DNA from: Bacillota bacterium
Lineage (GTDB): Bacteria > Bacillota > Clostridia > Lachnospirales > Lachnospiraceae
Reading direction: 5' to 3'
Assembly (NCBI GenBank): GCA_023421075.1
Contig: JAEZUM010000043.1
Coordinates: 1-64,000 of the forward strand
Length of the DNA: 64,000 bases
In this document: one piece after another, positions 49,491-58,008 of the stretch
How positions within the stretch are numbered: the stretch's first letter is position 1
Layout: every line of letters begins with the position of its first letter
Translations under genes and position numbers: made by a program
The notes under the pieces: generated by a model
Told to the model about the DNA's origin: nothing
What the model saw: the letters and a program-made list of their open reading frames with translations, nothing else
The model's database searches: none

Positions 49491-49920
49491 TGTACATCAC
49501 ATCTCCTATCCGAATCGTACCTCCCTGAAGTACCCTGGCGAACACACCCTCTCTGGGCATGATGCATTCCCCCATTTTATCGTAAATCTGACAATGACTA
49601 TGGCATTCCTTACCGATCTGTGTTAGCTCCAGAAGAACTTCATTACACTGAAATCTCGTCCCAACCGGCAGCTCGCGAAAGTCAAAACCTTCAACAATCA
49701 GATTTTCACCAAAGGCTCCATCCTCAACCTGAGCCCCCCTTGCATTAAACGCTTCAATCTTCTCATAAGAGATTAAGCTTACTTGTCGATGCCAATTACC
49801 TGCATGAGCATCCATCTCAATCCCGAAGTCCTTAATGAAGTTTGCTTCCTTTATATTAATCTTCTGTGTACCCCTCTTTTCACTGATGCACACAGCTTTC
49901 ACAATTCCCTTTTTCTCCAT
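49483..49920 (-). CDS. MOSC domain protein
   Basis: The 145-residue protein is a single MOSC domain, related to the C terminus of molybdenum cofactor sulfurase. It contains the KINIKEANFIKDFGIEMDAH start, GNWHRQVSLI and the GAFGENLIVEGFDF segment, with a conserved cysteine in GKECHSHC (about residue 112). Stand-alone MOSC proteins may carry sulfur or selenium to metal centres, which fits the position among selenium and Moco genes. It overlaps mog. Confidence 0.9.
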   Translation of the reverse strand: MEKKGIVKAVCISEKRGTQKINIKEANFIKDFGIEMDAHAGNWHRQVSLISYEKIEAFNARGAQVEDGAFGENLIVEGFDFRELPVGTRFQCNEVLLELTQIGKECHSHCQIYDKMGECIMPREGVFARVLQGGTIRIGDVMYIV

Positions 49921-49986
49921 GACCTTCTCCCATCAAAAATCTGAGCAGCATTGGTTGCAGCTTCTATTTGCTGATATGTATTAAGG

Positions 49987-50481
49987 TTATTCCTGTGCTA
50001 ACTCCGGTTTATTAACAACATCTCCGCTTTTACCCCCGGATTTCTCACAGAGATAGATTCCCGTGATGACCATGGTCTTATCGATGGCCTTACACATATC
50101 ATAGATCGTCAGCAGAGCAATATTAACACCGGTCAAGGCTTCCATCTCAACACCCGTCTTTCCGGTGGTCTTCACCAGACAGGTTGCTTCCACCTCGAGC
50201 TCCTCTTCCTTCAGTTCAAAATCCACGCTGCACTTCTCCAGAGCAAGAATATGACACATCGGGATCAACTCAGAGGTCTTCTTTGCACCCATAATCCCAG
50301 CAACTCTGGCTACACCAAGAACATCCCCTTTCTTACTGGTTCCTTCCTTAATCGCTCGAAACACCTCGCGACTGACACGTATGGTGCCTTTTGCTATGGC
50401 TGTACGTTTGGTTATGTCCTTCTCTGATACATCTACCATAATTGCATTACCGCTATGATCAAAATGTGTTAATTCCTTCAT
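49987..50481 (-). CDS. moaC: Cyclic pyranopterin monophosphate synthase MoaC
   Basis: MoaC converts the MoaA product to cyclic pyranopterin monophosphate. The 164-residue protein shows MVDVSEKDITKRTAIAKG at the N terminus, KKTSELIPMCHILALEKCSV with the active-site region, and GVEMEALTGVNIALLTIYDMCKAIDK near the C terminus. Length is typical. It is separated by 25 bases from the MoeA-like gene upstream. MPT synthase subunits (MoaD/MoaE) are not in the window. Confidence 0.96.
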   Translation of the reverse strand: MKELTHFDHSGNAIMVDVSEKDITKRTAIAKGTIRVSREVFRAIKEGTSKKGDVLGVARVAGIMGAKKTSELIPMCHILALEKCSVDFELKEEELEVEATCLVKTTGKTGVEMEALTGVNIALLTIYDMCKAIDKTMVITGIYLCEKSGGKSGDVVNKPELAQE

Positions 50482-50506
50482 ATCGTCTCATCCTTCCCTA
50501 TCCATA

Positions 50507-51526
50507 CTAAGCTCCAAAGCCACAATCCGGATAAGTACATACCGGGCAGTTCACACATTGTCCACCATAAGCCAGACGAATAAAATCCTCTCTCGTCAAA
50601 ACCTCTCCGGTAAGAATACGGGGTACTACCAGATCAAAAATGGACCGTTTTACATACATTACACAACCCGGAAGTCCTACTACCGGAATCCCCTTTATAT
50701 AGGATAGTAAGAACATGGCGCCGGGAAGCACCGGTGCACCGTAGGTAACAAATTCTCCTCCAAGGCTCTTGATGGCCGAGGGTGTCATATCATCCGGATC
50801 TACGCTCATACCTCCGGTTACCTCAATTAGATCTACGCCTTGCTCAATATAATACTCAATCGCCTTCACGATATCGTCCTTCTCATCACCGGTAAAGATC
50901 TGTCCGACAACCTCTGAATTCGTCTCCATCGCCTTATCACGAAGGACCGGTCCGAACTTATCCGTTATTCTGCCTTCCTTCACCTCGGAGCCCGTTGTAA
51001 CAATACCGATTTTTGTCTTCGGAAAGGATCTGACTTCTACAATCGGTCCGGTGCGTTTACATATGTTCTCAAATTCGGTCAGCTTCGCTTCCTCAACAAC
51101 AAGCGGGATAACACGGCAGCCACCAATCAATTTTCCTTCCCCGATCTGCTTATTCCCGTGGATGGTAGCAAAACAGATATCACCCAGAGCATTTACCTGA
51201 TATAATGCCTCTTGGTTGATCTTAAGGACACCGTTTACACCGGCCCTGAACTCAATCTTTCCTTCCTTCACTTCAGAAAATGAAAGCCCGTTGCCACAGG
51301 CCGCCTTGATCATTCGGGCTGCTGCGTCATTCTCATGCACAAAGCCCTCCTCCAGATTCCAGACATAGATATGCCTCTTTCCAATGTCCAGAAGCTTCTC
51401 AATATCCTTTTCCTCTATGATATGCCCCTTCTTAAAGGCAACCCCCTTACGCTCCCCCGGGACGATCTCCGTAAGATCATGGCATAATACCATGCCGATC
51501 GCATCCTGAACTCTTACCTTCTCCAT
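50507..51526 (-). CDS. MoeA-like molybdopterin-binding protein with C-terminal cysteine cluster
   Basis: The 339-residue protein is a MoCF-domain protein: IGIVTTGSEVKEGRITDKFG and LIEVTGGMSVDPDDMTPSAI (about residues 170-255) are MoeA-type ligand loops, and LPGCVMYVKRSIFDLVVPR follows. The N-terminal half is shorter than and different from MoeA. At the C terminus GGQCVNCPVCTYPDCGFG supplies four closely spaced cysteines (about residues 323-334), probably a metal or iron-sulfur site. It may be a dedicated molybdenum-insertion factor for the selenium-dependent hydroxylase. The start follows GGAGGTATCA. Confidence 0.88.
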   Translation of the reverse strand: MEKVRVQDAIGMVLCHDLTEIVPGERKGVAFKKGHIIEEKDIEKLLDIGKRHIYVWNLEEGFVHENDAAARMIKAACGNGLSFSEVKEGKIEFRAGVNGVLKINQEALYQVNALGDICFATIHGNKQIGEGKLIGGCRVIPLVVEEAKLTEFENICKRTGPIVEVRSFPKTKIGIVTTGSEVKEGRITDKFGPVLRDKAMETNSEVVGQIFTGDEKDDIVKAIEYYIEQGVDLIEVTGGMSVDPDDMTPSAIKSLGGEFVTYGAPVLPGAMFLLSYIKGIPVVGLPGCVMYVKRSIFDLVVPRILTGEVLTREDFIRLAYGGQCVNCPVCTYPDCGFGA

Positions 51527-51579
51527 TGATACCTCCGTCCTGCTGCATTCCTGCCGCTACTATCCTATTGTTAACGAGA

Positions 51580-52602
51580 TTATATCACTCGCTCAAAAAC
51601 AACTTTAATAAAGCCTCCGCACACCATACCAAGAGTCGCTCCTTCTGCATCGGAGAGGATGTATTCTTCTACCGCAAAATCCTCACCGGCCGCCAGCATT
51701 GCCTGACTCCTTCGAATTGCTGCAAATTCCACAGATCCCCCTCCGATGGTTCCACGGATGGAGCCATCTTCCTTAACAAGCATTCGACTCCCGTTTCCTC
51801 GTGGTGAGGAGCCTCTTTTCTCGACAATCATTGCTTGGACCATCGGTGCTGTATCCGACAAGATTCCATTCAGAACATCTTCTTCAATTATACCAGTTGG
51901 TTTCTCGTTACGTTCCTTAATTATCTCTGCGGCGATACTAACTGCAATCTCTGCCGGAGTCTGCCCTCCGATCGGAAGACCAATCGGGGCATGGAGTTCC
52001 TGTCGTTGCTTCTCGGAATAACCCTCTTCCAGTAAGGCTTTCTGGACCTTGGCAACCTTCGTTCTGCTGCCGATCATCCCCACATAGGCATAGCTATGGT
52101 TTAAAATGTTTCTGACGCTTTGCAGGTCCTTCTTATGTCCCGGCGTTACCACCACATAATAGCTATTCTTATAATCCTTAAGCTCCGTGGAGGCCTGCTC
52201 ATAATCGCTGCAGATCAGATGATCAGCATCCTTGAAACGTTCTCTGGTCGCAAATTCAGGACGATCATCGATCACGGTTACTTCAAATCCTAACAGCTTT
52301 CCAAGCTGTGCCATAGGTACTGAAATATGTCCGCCCCCATAGATTATCAGCTTCGGAGTACCGGTAATCTGCTCTACATAATACTGATTACCATCGATGC
52401 TTATGATGGTTGACGAGGTTGCGCTCTCCAGTTCCGGAAGAAGCTCCTTCCATATCAGTTCATTCTCGTCTTCAAAGTACAGAACCTGTTCTCCCTCCCA
52501 GATCAGATGCCTTCCTTGCAACTCTCCGCTTAAGGCGACACAGGTCTTTAGACTTCCTTTTTCGATCAGATTATGAGATAAATGTTGTATATAATTCTTC
52601 AT
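51580..52602 (-). CDS. XdhC-family molybdenum hydroxylase maturation protein (selenium-type)
   Basis: The 340-residue protein has a Rossmann XdhC_C domain in the middle (LIIYGGGHISVPMAQLGKLL, about residue 84; GMIGSRTKVAKVQ) followed by an XdhC/CoxI domain at the C terminus (VEKRGSSPRGNGSRMLVKED; GTIGGGSVEF). This order, Rossmann then CoxI, marks the variant found with selenium-dependent molybdenum hydroxylases, in contrast to the usual XdhC order. XdhC proteins bind Moco and deliver its sulfurated form. Its upstream neighbour is yqeC. Confidence 0.92.
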   Translation of the reverse strand: MKNYIQHLSHNLIEKGSLKTCVALSGELQGRHLIWEGEQVLYFEDENELIWKELLPELESATSSTIISIDGNQYYVEQITGTPKLIIYGGGHISVPMAQLGKLLGFEVTVIDDRPEFATRERFKDADHLICSDYEQASTELKDYKNSYYVVVTPGHKKDLQSVRNILNHSYAYVGMIGSRTKVAKVQKALLEEGYSEKQRQELHAPIGLPIGGQTPAEIAVSIAAEIIKERNEKPTGIIEEDVLNGILSDTAPMVQAMIVEKRGSSPRGNGSRMLVKEDGSIRGTIGGGSVEFAAIRRSQAMLAAGEDFAVEEYILSDAEGATLGMVCGGFIKVVFERVI

Positions 52603-52617
52603 TATTTCCTCCTGAAT

Positions 52618-53346
52618 TTAATCTGTTTTTATCGTTGCGAGTATACAGGAATAGGGTGTAAGTGAACTCGCAATACTCTCACCCAGCTTGCGAAGTTCTG
52701 TATTATCTACCTGATTTAAGAGAACTGTTACCTGGGGATCCTTTCCTATTCGCTGCCTCAGGTAACCTTCTTTTAGTATCACTCCGATATCCTCCTGATT
52801 TATGACATGGTCCATGGGAACCTTTAGTATCTCGCAGACAAGCTCTGCACGGTGACAGCTCTGTGAAAGCCTTTCACCAATTCCGGAGAGCCCCGCTACC
52901 AGTATGATTCGATCAACACCAGCCGGTATCACCGGTTCATGAGCTGCCGGAACCTTAAGTGGTAACCGCTTGGAGCCATCCGCCTCAATCAGAAGGATAT
53001 CAGCAACATGGGCTAACTCTTGCAGCTGCACATCCTCTAGCCCTGCAATCTTTCCGGCCTCAGCCGGACGACCTACCATCACTATCGATTGATTCTCCAA
53101 CTGTTGCCTTGCTTCCTCCGCTGTAGTTGCCAGAATTCCGGGTTCCCGGTACATACGCGTGGTAGTAGTGATAATAACCCTTCGATCTGCAGCAGCAAAT
53201 TCCTCCGCCATCCGAAAGATCGCAGAGGTCTTTCCACCTGCGCCGATGACCGCAATGCTTCCATGGGTGAAGTTTTTTAAGCCAAGCGCCTCTGTTAATG
53301 ACGTCGTCTCCTGCCATATGCAATTTTTCTGATACCAAGCTTTCAT
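52618..53346 (-). CDS. yqeC: Selenium cofactor biosynthesis protein YqeC
   Basis: The 242-residue protein has a P-loop-like nucleotide-binding motif (AVIGAGGKTSAIFRMAEEFA, about residues 30-50), ITTTTRMY and LIEADGSKRLPLKVP, matching the YqeC group found with selenium-dependent molybdenum hydroxylases. It is thought to help make or insert the labile selenium cofactor; the reaction is not known. The start at 53346 follows AGGAG; an in-frame GTG at 53367 is less likely. Confidence 0.9.
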   Translation of the reverse strand: MKAWYQKNCIWQETTSLTEALGLKNFTHGSIAVIGAGGKTSAIFRMAEEFAAADRRVIITTTTRMYREPGILATTAEEARQQLENQSIVMVGRPAEAGKIAGLEDVQLQELAHVADILLIEADGSKRLPLKVPAAHEPVIPAGVDRIILVAGLSGIGERLSQSCHRAELVCEILKVPMDHVINQEDIGVILKEGYLRQRIGKDPQVTVLLNQVDNTELRKLGESIASSLTPYSCILATIKTD

Positions 53347-53366
53347 GGGCTCTCCTAGGGTTGTCA

Positions 53367-53603
53367 CTACACCATTAATTCGTACAGGCTATCGTATCCA
53401 AGCTGCTGCTCCTTAAGAATCTTCTCCAGATTATCTCGTGCATGGACTGTGTCTTTCCAGGCAAGTCCGCATCCGGCCGTAATCTCCCTCGGCACCGGGA
53501 TGATACGTCCCTGGGAGCCCTTCGCTTTTGCCGCTTGCTCAAACAGAATCGCTTCTGTTGTTGTATGGAAGGTTATAATACATTGTAGTTCCTTTGCTCT
53601 CAT
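53367..53603 (-). CDS. DUF3343 protein, putative sulfur/selenium carrier
   Basis: The 78-residue protein contains TTTEAILFEQAAKAKGSQG and IPVPREITAGCGLAWK. The single CGL cysteine (about residue 45) is conserved in DUF3343 and suggests a role as a persulfide or selenopersulfide carrier. It overlaps the aminotransferase gene upstream by four bases, so the two are translated together, consistent with transfer of sulfur or selenium from the desulfurase-like enzyme to this protein. Confidence 0.88.
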   Translation of the reverse strand: MRAKELQCIITFHTTTEAILFEQAAKAKGSQGRIIPVPREITAGCGLAWKDTVHARDNLEKILKEQQLGYDSLYELMV

Positions 53604-54742
53604 CGGTGTTCCTCCGCCAGAATCCTAAGTGCTGAGACAGCTGCTCGGATTTCTTCCTCTGTGTTAAAGTGTGAGAAGCTGAAGCGAACCATTCCTTGTT
53701 CCTTCGTTTGATAAGACGCATGGACTAATGGAGCACAGTGAGCACCGGAACGGGTTGCTATGCCAAATCGCTGATATAGTTCATCGGTAATCTCACCAGA
53801 AGCCGAGTCGAGTATATTTAGTGCAATGACCGGAACACGTAGCTTTGCTTCCGGATCTCCATATACGGTTATTCCCGGGATCTGTCTCACTTCGTGATAA
53901 AAAAGTGTCGAGAGGCTGCTCGCCTTCTGAAAGATATTCTCTTGTCCAAACTCTTTGATATATCGACAGGCTGCTTTTAAGCCTGCGATTCCATGAGTAT
54001 TTTGCGTACCTGCCTCCAACGCTTCCGGTAGCGCTTCCGGCATACTATGGGAAAAGCTGCTGGTTCCGGTCCCTCCCTCCTTAAGAGGAGTGGGCTTTAT
54101 ATTTTCAGCAAGTGCCAGAATTCCGGTTCCCTGGGGACCCATCAATCCTTTATGTCCGGAGCAGCAGAGTACAGATATCCTCTGCTTCATCATATCAATG
54201 GGAAGAATTCCTGCACTTTGAGAGGCATCCAGAATAAATAGCAGTTTATTTCTGTTACAAAGCTCGCCAATCCTTTGTATATCATTCACATTGCCTGTGA
54301 CATTCGAAGCATGGGTTAAAACAACTGCTTTCGTATTCTCCTTTATGGCTGCTTCGATATGATGTTCCTCAATATATCCCCTCGAAGTAAGCGGAAGAAT
54401 GGTAAGCTCTACTCCCTGTTCCTCCATAAGATAAAGGGGTCTTAGCACACTGTTATGCTCCATGGCACTTGTGATGCAGTGATCTCCCGGTTGCAGCAGG
54501 CCTTTAATTGCAATGTTAAGGCTCTCTGTTGCATTAGAGGTAAAGATCACTCTGGAGGGATCACCAACGTGAAATAGCTGTGCTATTTCACTTCTGGTCT
54601 GTAGCATAATCCGTCCTGCCTCAAGAGAAGCATCATGGGCTCCACGCCCACTATTACCGATTCCCTGCAACGCCTCATAGACCGCTTCAGCTACAACCTT
54701 CGGCTTATGATAGGAGGTTGCGGCATTATCAAGATAGATCAT
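53600..54742 (-). CDS. Cysteine desulfurase-family aminotransferase class V
   Basis: The 380-residue PLP enzyme has MIYLDNAATSYHKPK at the N terminus, SNATESLNIAIKGLL, a HAS motif (TNATES... VVLTHASNVTGNVND) and the PLP lysine in CCSGHKGLMGPQGTG (about residue 195). Cys in RSGAHCAPLVHA (about 342) would be the sulfur or selenium acceptor. It belongs to the EF2568-type group that accompanies selenium-dependent molybdenum hydroxylases. The start at 54742 follows GGAGGTAAAA; a start 30 bases further upstream has no site. Confidence 0.92.
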   Translation of the reverse strand: MIYLDNAATSYHKPKVVAEAVYEALQGIGNSGRGAHDASLEAGRIMLQTRSEIAQLFHVGDPSRVIFTSNATESLNIAIKGLLQPGDHCITSAMEHNSVLRPLYLMEEQGVELTILPLTSRGYIEEHHIEAAIKENTKAVVLTHASNVTGNVNDIQRIGELCNRNKLLFILDASQSAGILPIDMMKQRISVLCCSGHKGLMGPQGTGILALAENIKPTPLKEGGTGTSSFSHSMPEALPEALEAGTQNTHGIAGLKAACRYIKEFGQENIFQKASSLSTLFYHEVRQIPGITVYGDPEAKLRVPVIALNILDSASGEITDELYQRFGIATRSGAHCAPLVHASYQTKEQGMVRFSFSHFNTEEEIRAAVSALRILAEEHR

Positions 54743-54833
54743 TTTTACCTCCATGATGGCGTTTTGCGCCATCTACACAATAGTTATCCATATCATAACA
54801 TATTTTACACCTTTTCTCTATCCCCCGAGATAG

Positions 54834-55640
54834 CTAACGCTTCGAATATCTTAGCATGAGGATTGCCTCCAGGACAGCTCCTCCGATGCATCTTGCCTTA
54901 TCCGATATAGTAAAGCAATTTTCCTTCTCCGCATCTCTAGGATCAATATCTGCTATTTTAAAGCCCTGAGGTACATAAAATCCATCACGGATAAGTCCTC
55001 TGAGTACTCCGTCTATGGAAGCGATAACAGGATTTCCATCGATCTCTGCAATCATTTGCCCTTTTTCAATGATATCACTGATAACCGCTTTATTGGAGAT
55101 GGTTCCTGCCATGGGTGCATGAATTACCCTCTCTCTCCCCATTCCTTCAATCATTCCCGGAACACCTGTATTGGGTAAAGCGGTTCCCTCGAAAATGAGT
55201 CTTCCCAGATTGTGTCCACGCATCGTCTCAACTACCACATCCACATCCTCACCCGCGGTAAATCCGGGACCTAGGGCTATTGTAATTGGCGCCATTCCTC
55301 TGTTGGTTCCAAGATTCTTCTTCGCGAGAATCGCATCAACCACCGCAAAGGGTTGAAGCTCGGAAAGTAGTCTACAGGAGGGGTCAACCATAATTGCAAC
55401 ATGTCCGGCATTCATAACCGTATACGCTTCCGGCAAGGAATCCGTTCGAACCGCAGTAATGTCTTCAACGGTAAAGCTTCCTTCATATACTGCTTCGGAC
55501 AAAGCCACCAGCCTACGAATTGCCGAGGGCTTGTCGGTCTCGGTAGCCAATACCGAAAATCCAGCCCGTACCAGCTTCTGAATAGTTCCCGTCGCAATAT
55601 CCCCTGCTCCTCGAATTAGGATTAAATTATCATTTCTCAT
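54834..55640 (-). CDS. yqeB: Selenium-dependent molybdenum cofactor biosynthesis protein YqeB
   Basis: The 268-residue protein starts with a Rossmann loop (LILIRGAGDIATGTIQKLV, residues 6-24) and includes VMNAGHVAIMVDPSC and the conserved ALGPGFTAGEDVDVVVETMR. YqeB is a marker for the selenium-dependent molybdenum hydroxylase trait. Its start overlaps the yedF stop in ATGA, so the pair is translationally coupled. Reaction unknown. Confidence 0.92.
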   Translation of the reverse strand: MRNDNLILIRGAGDIATGTIQKLVRAGFSVLATETDKPSAIRRLVALSEAVYEGSFTVEDITAVRTDSLPEAYTVMNAGHVAIMVDPSCRLLSELQPFAVVDAILAKKNLGTNRGMAPITIALGPGFTAGEDVDVVVETMRGHNLGRLIFEGTALPNTGVPGMIEGMGRERVIHAPMAGTISNKAVISDIIEKGQMIAEIDGNPVIASIDGVLRGLIRDGFYVPQGFKIADIDPRDAEKENCFTISDKARCIGGAVLEAILMLRYSKR

Positions 55641-56260
55641 GGCTTTATAACCTTTCCGGCTTCAGAAAACTTCTCAACGATTACATACATGTTGGTAATG
55701 GTACCTACTCCTAACTTTTCTACCAGCTGATAATGATTCAGACAGGTTCCGCAGGATAGTATCTCAACTCCCTGTTCTTCCATAAGCTTTAAGTCAGCCA
55801 GTGATTCTGAACCCTCCACAGCCAGCTTTACCCCGTTATTGTACATAAGAATAGTCTCAGGAAGTACCGCCTGTTGCGTCAATGCATAAACAAAGCCCTT
55901 CATCAGAATATGACCTAGCTTCTCGTCTCCCTCGCCCATCTTATCCGACGATAGAATTACAACCGTAGGTCCTGTTGCGGTATAAGGCGAACAACTCACC
56001 GGATCCGACGAGGTCTCACTTAATTGGGTTGTTGCTGTTACAGTAAATTTAACCTGATAAAGGTTCTCTTCCTTTTTCTCAGATTCAAAAGCCAGTTTTT
56101 TCTGAGTAGCCAGCTTTTCGAGATTCTGCACTGCTACACTGTTATCCACCAATACCTCGAGGACATCCTCCGGCTTCAAACCGCTTAAGGCCTTTTTGCT
56201 CTCGACAACAGGTATCGGACATGCTTTTCCTATAAAATCAAGTGTCTGTCTCATATTCAT
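55637..56260 (-). CDS. yedF: Sulfurtransferase-like selenium metabolism protein YedF
   Basis: The 207-residue protein fuses a TusA-like domain (residues 1-75; CPIPVVESKKAL with Cys14) to a DsrE-like domain (about 95-200; TVVILSSDKMGEGDEKLGHI and GVEILSCGTCLNHY, with two cysteines). The combination is typical of the YedF group encoded next to selD. It may carry selenium from the desulfurase to SelD. The start is ambiguous between 56260 and 56254. Confidence 0.93.
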   Translation of the reverse strand: MNMRQTLDFIGKACPIPVVESKKALSGLKPEDVLEVLVDNSVAVQNLEKLATQKKLAFESEKKEENLYQVKFTVTATTQLSETSSDPVSCSPYTATGPTVVILSSDKMGEGDEKLGHILMKGFVYALTQQAVLPETILMYNNGVKLAVEGSESLADLKLMEEQGVEILSCGTCLNHYQLVEKLGVGTITNMYVIVEKFSEAGKVIKP

Positions 56261-56310
56261 TATCTCCTTCTGCTTCTCTCATTCTATGGAATCCTCCAGC
56301 ATTGCGAGGG

Positions 56311-57333
56311 TTATCTGACCACGATTCGATTGCTCCTCTTTCTGGTAACCCGTCCTACCACCCCACATGGCAGTCCCAGCTGATCCAGCTCCGCCATAAG
56401 CTCTTCCGCTTCTTCCATTGGAAGACTCACCAGCAGACCGCCTGAGGTCTGAGGATCAAACAAAATCTCCTCTATCGCAAAGGGTACCTTTACAAACTCC
56501 ACTCTGTCTCCGAGGTGATTACGATTTCTCTGTCCTGCCGCTGTGATGAAGAATTCATCGGCATAGTGTATTGCCTCTTTAATGTAGGGAACCTTTAAGC
56601 TGTCAATCTCAGCTCCAAGCTCATTGCCTAGCATCTCATTCAGATGGCCAAGAAAACCAAAGCCGGTCACATCCGTACAAGCATGGACCTTGTATTTTGA
56701 AAGGAGTTCCGCTGCGTATTTATTTAATGTGGTCATTGAGCGTATCGCCAGTTCCAGAGCGGATCCGGAACATTGCTTCATGCGTTCTGCCGTACATACA
56801 ATGCCTACACCCAGCGGCTTTGTCAGCACCAACGCATCCTCCTCCTTGCAGGCATTGTTCTTATAGACCTTATTCGGATGAATTATTCCCGTAACCGACA
56901 AGCCGTACTTTACATCGGTATCTACGATAGAATGTCCTCCCGTCAGAATTCCTCCGGCCTCAGTTACCTTATCATTTCCACCTTGAAGAATCTGTCCAAG
57001 GATATTCAGATCCATCTTCTCGGGGAAGCATACAATGTTTAGTGCCGTCTTTACTACCCCTCCCATGGCATAGATATCGGAGAGAGCATTCGCCGCTGCA
57101 ATCTGTCCGAAGGTATAAGGGTCTTCTACCATAGGTGGGAAGAAGTCCAGCGTCTGAACCATGGCCAACTCCTCCGTAAGCTTATACACAGATGCATCGT
57201 CCGAGCTGTCAAAACCCACCAGAAGATTAGGATCCTTCCCCTTCGGTATTTTCTCAAGTACCGAAGCCAGCATCCCCGGACCTAATTTAGCGGTACATCC
57301 GCCTCCCTTACAAAAAACAATATCCTCCGCCAT
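56311..57333 (-). CDS. selD: Selenide, water dikinase
   Basis: SelD makes selenophosphate from selenide and ATP. The 340-residue protein has the glycine-rich N-terminal loop GGGCTAKLGPG with catalytic Cys13 and Lys16 (Cys, not selenocysteine), LVGFDSSDDASVYKL for metal binding, TGGHSIVDTDVKYG and GFGFLGHLNEML. The start follows GGAGGTGAAGCCGG. No selA, selB or tRNA-Sec is nearby, and the neighbours belong to the molybdenum-hydroxylase selenium trait, so the selenophosphate may serve the labile cofactor instead of selenoprotein synthesis. Confidence 0.97.
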   Translation of the reverse strand: MAEDIVFCKGGGCTAKLGPGMLASVLEKIPKGKDPNLLVGFDSSDDASVYKLTEELAMVQTLDFFPPMVEDPYTFGQIAAANALSDIYAMGGVVKTALNIVCFPEKMDLNILGQILQGGNDKVTEAGGILTGGHSIVDTDVKYGLSVTGIIHPNKVYKNNACKEEDALVLTKPLGVGIVCTAERMKQCSGSALELAIRSMTTLNKYAAELLSKYKVHACTDVTGFGFLGHLNEMLGNELGAEIDSLKVPYIKEAIHYADEFFITAAGQRNRNHLGDRVEFVKVPFAIEEILFDPQTSGGLLVSLPMEEAEELMAELDQLGLPCGVVGRVTRKRSNRIVVR

Positions 57334-57366
57334 CCGGCTTCACCTCCATAGGATTTGTATATATTT

Positions 57367-57406
57367 ATAGATCCTGACATAAGTCATCACTTATCCCAGG
57401 ATCTAT
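57367..57406 (-). other. Intercistronic hairpin between the ECF component and selD
   Basis: ATAGATCCTG (57367-57376) and its exact complement (57397-57406) are joined by an inner partially paired stem. It has no T-tract. It could attenuate, process or stabilise the mRNA within the long operon. Confidence 0.5.
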
Positions 57407-57420
57407 GCTTCTTCATATCG

Positions 57421-57981
57421 TTAGTTAAGACCCTTTACACTACTCTTAATACTAATCGGTAAACTCTTAATCAGGAAGTATGCAAGAATACAGGTACCCA
57501 CCTTATCCAACAGATTATTACCAATTTTCGCGATGAAAGAGGCCGCAAAAATACTGCTTCCGGAATTCTTAAGTGCCATTACCAGAATATCACTCACGGT
57601 ACCGGTTAAGCCTCCATAGATGAGTATTCCGATGGGGGTTCCGATTAACGGGCAAACCACACTCAGAATAAGACCACAAACGATCGCTGTCACTAATGTA
57701 AATTTGAATTTCTTGGCAGCAAAGCCGACGATTAGGGCGACAGCTACATTGACCAATAAGAATGGAATATCACGGATGCTATAGATAAATCCGGTGATAA
57801 TATTCGTTAATGCTCCTACTATGGCTCCCGACAGCGGGCCAAATAATACGGCTGTTACTACTGTTCCTAAGGTGTCCAGATAAAAGGGCAGCTTTAAAGC
57901 GGAAGTAGCAATCCCCAATACAATATTAACTGCTGTTGCAATCCCGCAGAAAGCAATGATGTAAGCCTTTTTGTTACTCAT
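57421..57981 (-). CDS. ECF transporter S component (CD3073-like)
   Basis: The 186-residue membrane protein has about six hydrophobic segments (IIAFCGIATAVNIVLGIATS, LGTVVTAVLFGPLSGAIVGA, FLLVNVAVALIVGFAA, VTAIVCGLILSVVCPLIG) and the GPLSGAIVGALTN helix typical of substrate-binding S components of energy-coupling-factor vitamin/metal transporters. The shared EcfAAT module would be elsewhere. I recall a similarly named Clostridioides difficile pair, CD3073 with CD3072, matching this gene and its neighbour. The substrate is unknown; position next to selD points to a sulfur- or selenium-containing compound or a cofactor precursor, which is inference. Confidence 0.85.
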   Translation of the reverse strand: MSNKKAYIIAFCGIATAVNIVLGIATSALKLPFYLDTLGTVVTAVLFGPLSGAIVGALTNIITGFIYSIRDIPFLLVNVAVALIVGFAAKKFKFTLVTAIVCGLILSVVCPLIGTPIGILIYGGLTGTVSDILVMALKNSGSSIFAASFIAKIGNNLLDKVGTCILAYFLIKSLPISIKSSVKGLN

Positions 57982-58008
57982 TCCATGAATCCTCCCAATA
58001 CATATAAT

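Noticed and set aside
56311..57333. Selenocysteine in SelD
   Set aside because: The catalytic position is encoded as cysteine (GGGCTAKL) with no in-frame TGA.
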